From a bacterium (GTDB taxonomy: Bacteria; Patescibacteriota; Minisyncoccia; UBA6257; GWB1-50-10): DNA of 14,829 nt. The notes beneath the pieces were generated by a model that did no database searches, was not told the DNA's origin, and worked only from the letters and a program-made list of their open reading frames with translations. Shown here piece after piece: positions 13,826 to 14,829 of the stretch. The first letter of the stretch is position 1. Each line of letters opens with the position of its first letter. The stretch covers positions 1 to 14,829 of the forward strand of contig JAKAHO010000017.1 of assembly GCA_021814835.1 (NCBI GenBank). The letters run 5' to 3'. Made by a program: the position numbers and the translations under genes.

Positions 13826-14827
13826 TTAGTGATATATTACTGCGGTTGCTGACGCGGTTGCGCCGCTTCGCGCGGTTGCGCGGACCTCAATCTTATTCTG
13901 GGGTCCGAGCGGGACATTTAAGAAGTTCTGATAGTGATATTCCGTGCCGCTGATATCCATCGCGCCCATAAGTTGGTCATTGAAGTACAATTCTATTCTC
14001 GATAATGTGTCATTGTTTGCAGTGAGTGTCGCGCCGATAAGCAAGGGGGAAGAGGTAAATACGCCTGTTTTTGGTTCGTTGATAACTACTGAAATTGCGG
14101 GTACTTGTGAAGTTGTAGGAGTGGTAGCTGATTGCATTTGTTGCGGTACCACGTACGTGCTCAAACCGTTTGGATTTGCTTTCACCCAATCCTCGACACC
14201 TTTTTCCCAGTTCGTAAATTGAACATCCTGCGAGGGGTCATCTGGAGGATTTCCTGCGGGGTCACTTTTATTTACGTAATAAAGTATCGAGTGAACCTGT
14301 GGAACTTTTACTCCGTTAATTACCGGTGAGTAAATCGGGTCGCCGTTCAACATTGGTTTTGAAGGAAGTGTGTACGGGTCCGGTGTTTCAAACTGATCTT
14401 TTGGGAACTGCGGAAGCGCGTCGCGGAGGAATGCGTTCCATGTAGGGATAGCAGCAAGAATACTGCTTCCTTGGCTTTGGAGCGGTGTGTTGTCATTATT
14501 ACCTGCCCATACCCCCACTACCAAGTCAGGGGTGTATCCAAATGCCCACGCGTCTCTATAGTCTTGTGTAGTGCCCGTTTTCAATGCGACCTGATATCCA
14601 TCAAACATTGTAAGCGGCAAACTCGCATGGAAAATCGGCGCGCGGAGCTCCGAGTCGGAGAGAATCTGATTTATAAGTTTCGGATATTGCGCATCGATTA
14701 CTTGATTGTTTTTATCTTTATATTCCTCAAGCACATTATTATTTGCATCAGTCACTTTCAACACTAATTGCTGGTCGTGCAGCACGCCATTCTGCGAGAG
14801 TACTGAGTATGCTTTTACAAGATCAAT
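13826..14827 (-). CDS. Penicillin-binding protein 1A-type transpeptidase, C-terminal part (5' end outside window)
   Basis: The frame is open to the window edge, so the GTG at 14785 is internal and the start lies beyond 14829. The 333 visible residues begin in the transpeptidase domain (Leu-Val-Lys-Ala-Tyr-Ser-Val-Leu-Ser-Gln-Asn-Gly, the usual helix after the active site). They include the third catalytic motif Lys-Thr-Gly-Thr (14570-14581), then Trp-Ala-Phe-Gly-Tyr-Thr-Pro and Val-Trp-Ala-Gly-Asn-Asn-Asp, typical of class A penicillin-binding proteins that cross-link peptidoglycan. The Ser-x-x-Lys and Ser-x-Asn motifs and any glycosyltransferase domain would be upstream. After a Pro-rich linker, the last ~90 residues form a beta-sandwich domain ending in Ala/Thr repeats; three copies of GCGGTTGC at 13842-13879 encode these. 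The gene converges on dnaN. Confidence 0.92.
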   Translation of the reverse strand: MDLVKAYSVLSQNGVLHDQQLVLKVTDANNNVLEEYKDKNNQVIDAQYPKLINQILSDSELRAPIFHASLPLTMFDGYQVALKTGTTQDYRDAWAFGYTPDLVVGVWAGNNDNTPLQSQGSSILAAIPTWNAFLRDALPQFPKDQFETPDPYTLPSKPMLNGDPIYSPVINGVKVPQVHSILYYVNKSDPAGNPPDDPSQDVQFTNWEKGVEDWVKANPNGLSTYVVPQQMQSATTPTTSQVPAISVVINEPKTGVFTSSPLLIGATLTANNDTLSRIELYFNDQLMGAMDISGTEYHYQNFLNVPLGPQNKIEVRATARSGATASATAVIYH

Positions 14828-14829
14828 AA

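Noticed and set aside
14783..14785. GTG as the start of the penicillin-binding protein
   Set aside because: The frame continues open to the window edge with family-like sequence (Ala-Tyr-Ser-Val-Leu-Ser-Gln-Asn-Gly), so the start is outside.
1..14829. CRISPR arrays, tRNA/rRNA genes, insertion sequences
   Set aside because: No regularly spaced direct repeats, cloverleaf-like segments or transposase-like proteins were seen by reading.

Overview
The window reads as a piece of the main chromosome of a Candidate Phyla Radiation (Patescibacteria) bacterium, most likely of the Parcubacteria/Paceibacteria group. The evidence is a PrgI + TraC-like + VirB4 + pilin gene set of the kind common in that group, very short housekeeping proteins, almost no Shine-Dalgarno sequences, and an rpmH-rnpA-yidC-jag order with yidD missing. 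TGA is used as a stop, so this is not a UGA-glycine lineage. The taxonomic call is inference from gene content only.

Region 1 (about 1-9205, + strand) is a tightly packed run of nine genes that looks like one operon for a type IV secretion-like envelope machine. In order it holds: the 3' part of a large membrane protein (VirB6/TrbL-like position); a Pro/Ala-rich protein; PrgI; a stand-alone TraC-like (VirB4 N-terminal-like) protein; the VirB4 ATPase; a small membrane protein; a secreted Ig-like protein; a membrane-anchored beta-propeller-like protein; and a pilin-like two-TM protein with a long Cys-rich tail ending in a candidate LAS/M15-type peptidase domain. No relaxase or VirD4 coupling protein is visible here, and the cluster continues upstream of the window.

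Region 2 (9251-10839, - strand) is the conserved block rpmH-rnpA-yidC-jag, transcribed away from dnaA. It supplies ribosomal protein L34, the RNase P protein, the membrane insertase and a KH/R3H RNA-binding protein. Regions 1 and 2 converge on a perfect 18-bp inverted repeat that probably terminates both.

Region 3 (10840-13771) is the replication initiation locus: a divergent promoter region with AT-rich DNA, dnaA, an intergenic stretch with a cluster of DnaA-box-like 9-mers (probable oriC), and dnaN. dnaN ends in a hairpin terminator shared with the converging gene of region 4.

Region 4 (13826-14829, - strand) is the C-terminal part of a class A penicillin-binding protein whose start lies beyond the window.

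No tRNA, rRNA, CRISPR array or insertion sequence was seen, and no gene-free stretch exceeds about 250 bases.
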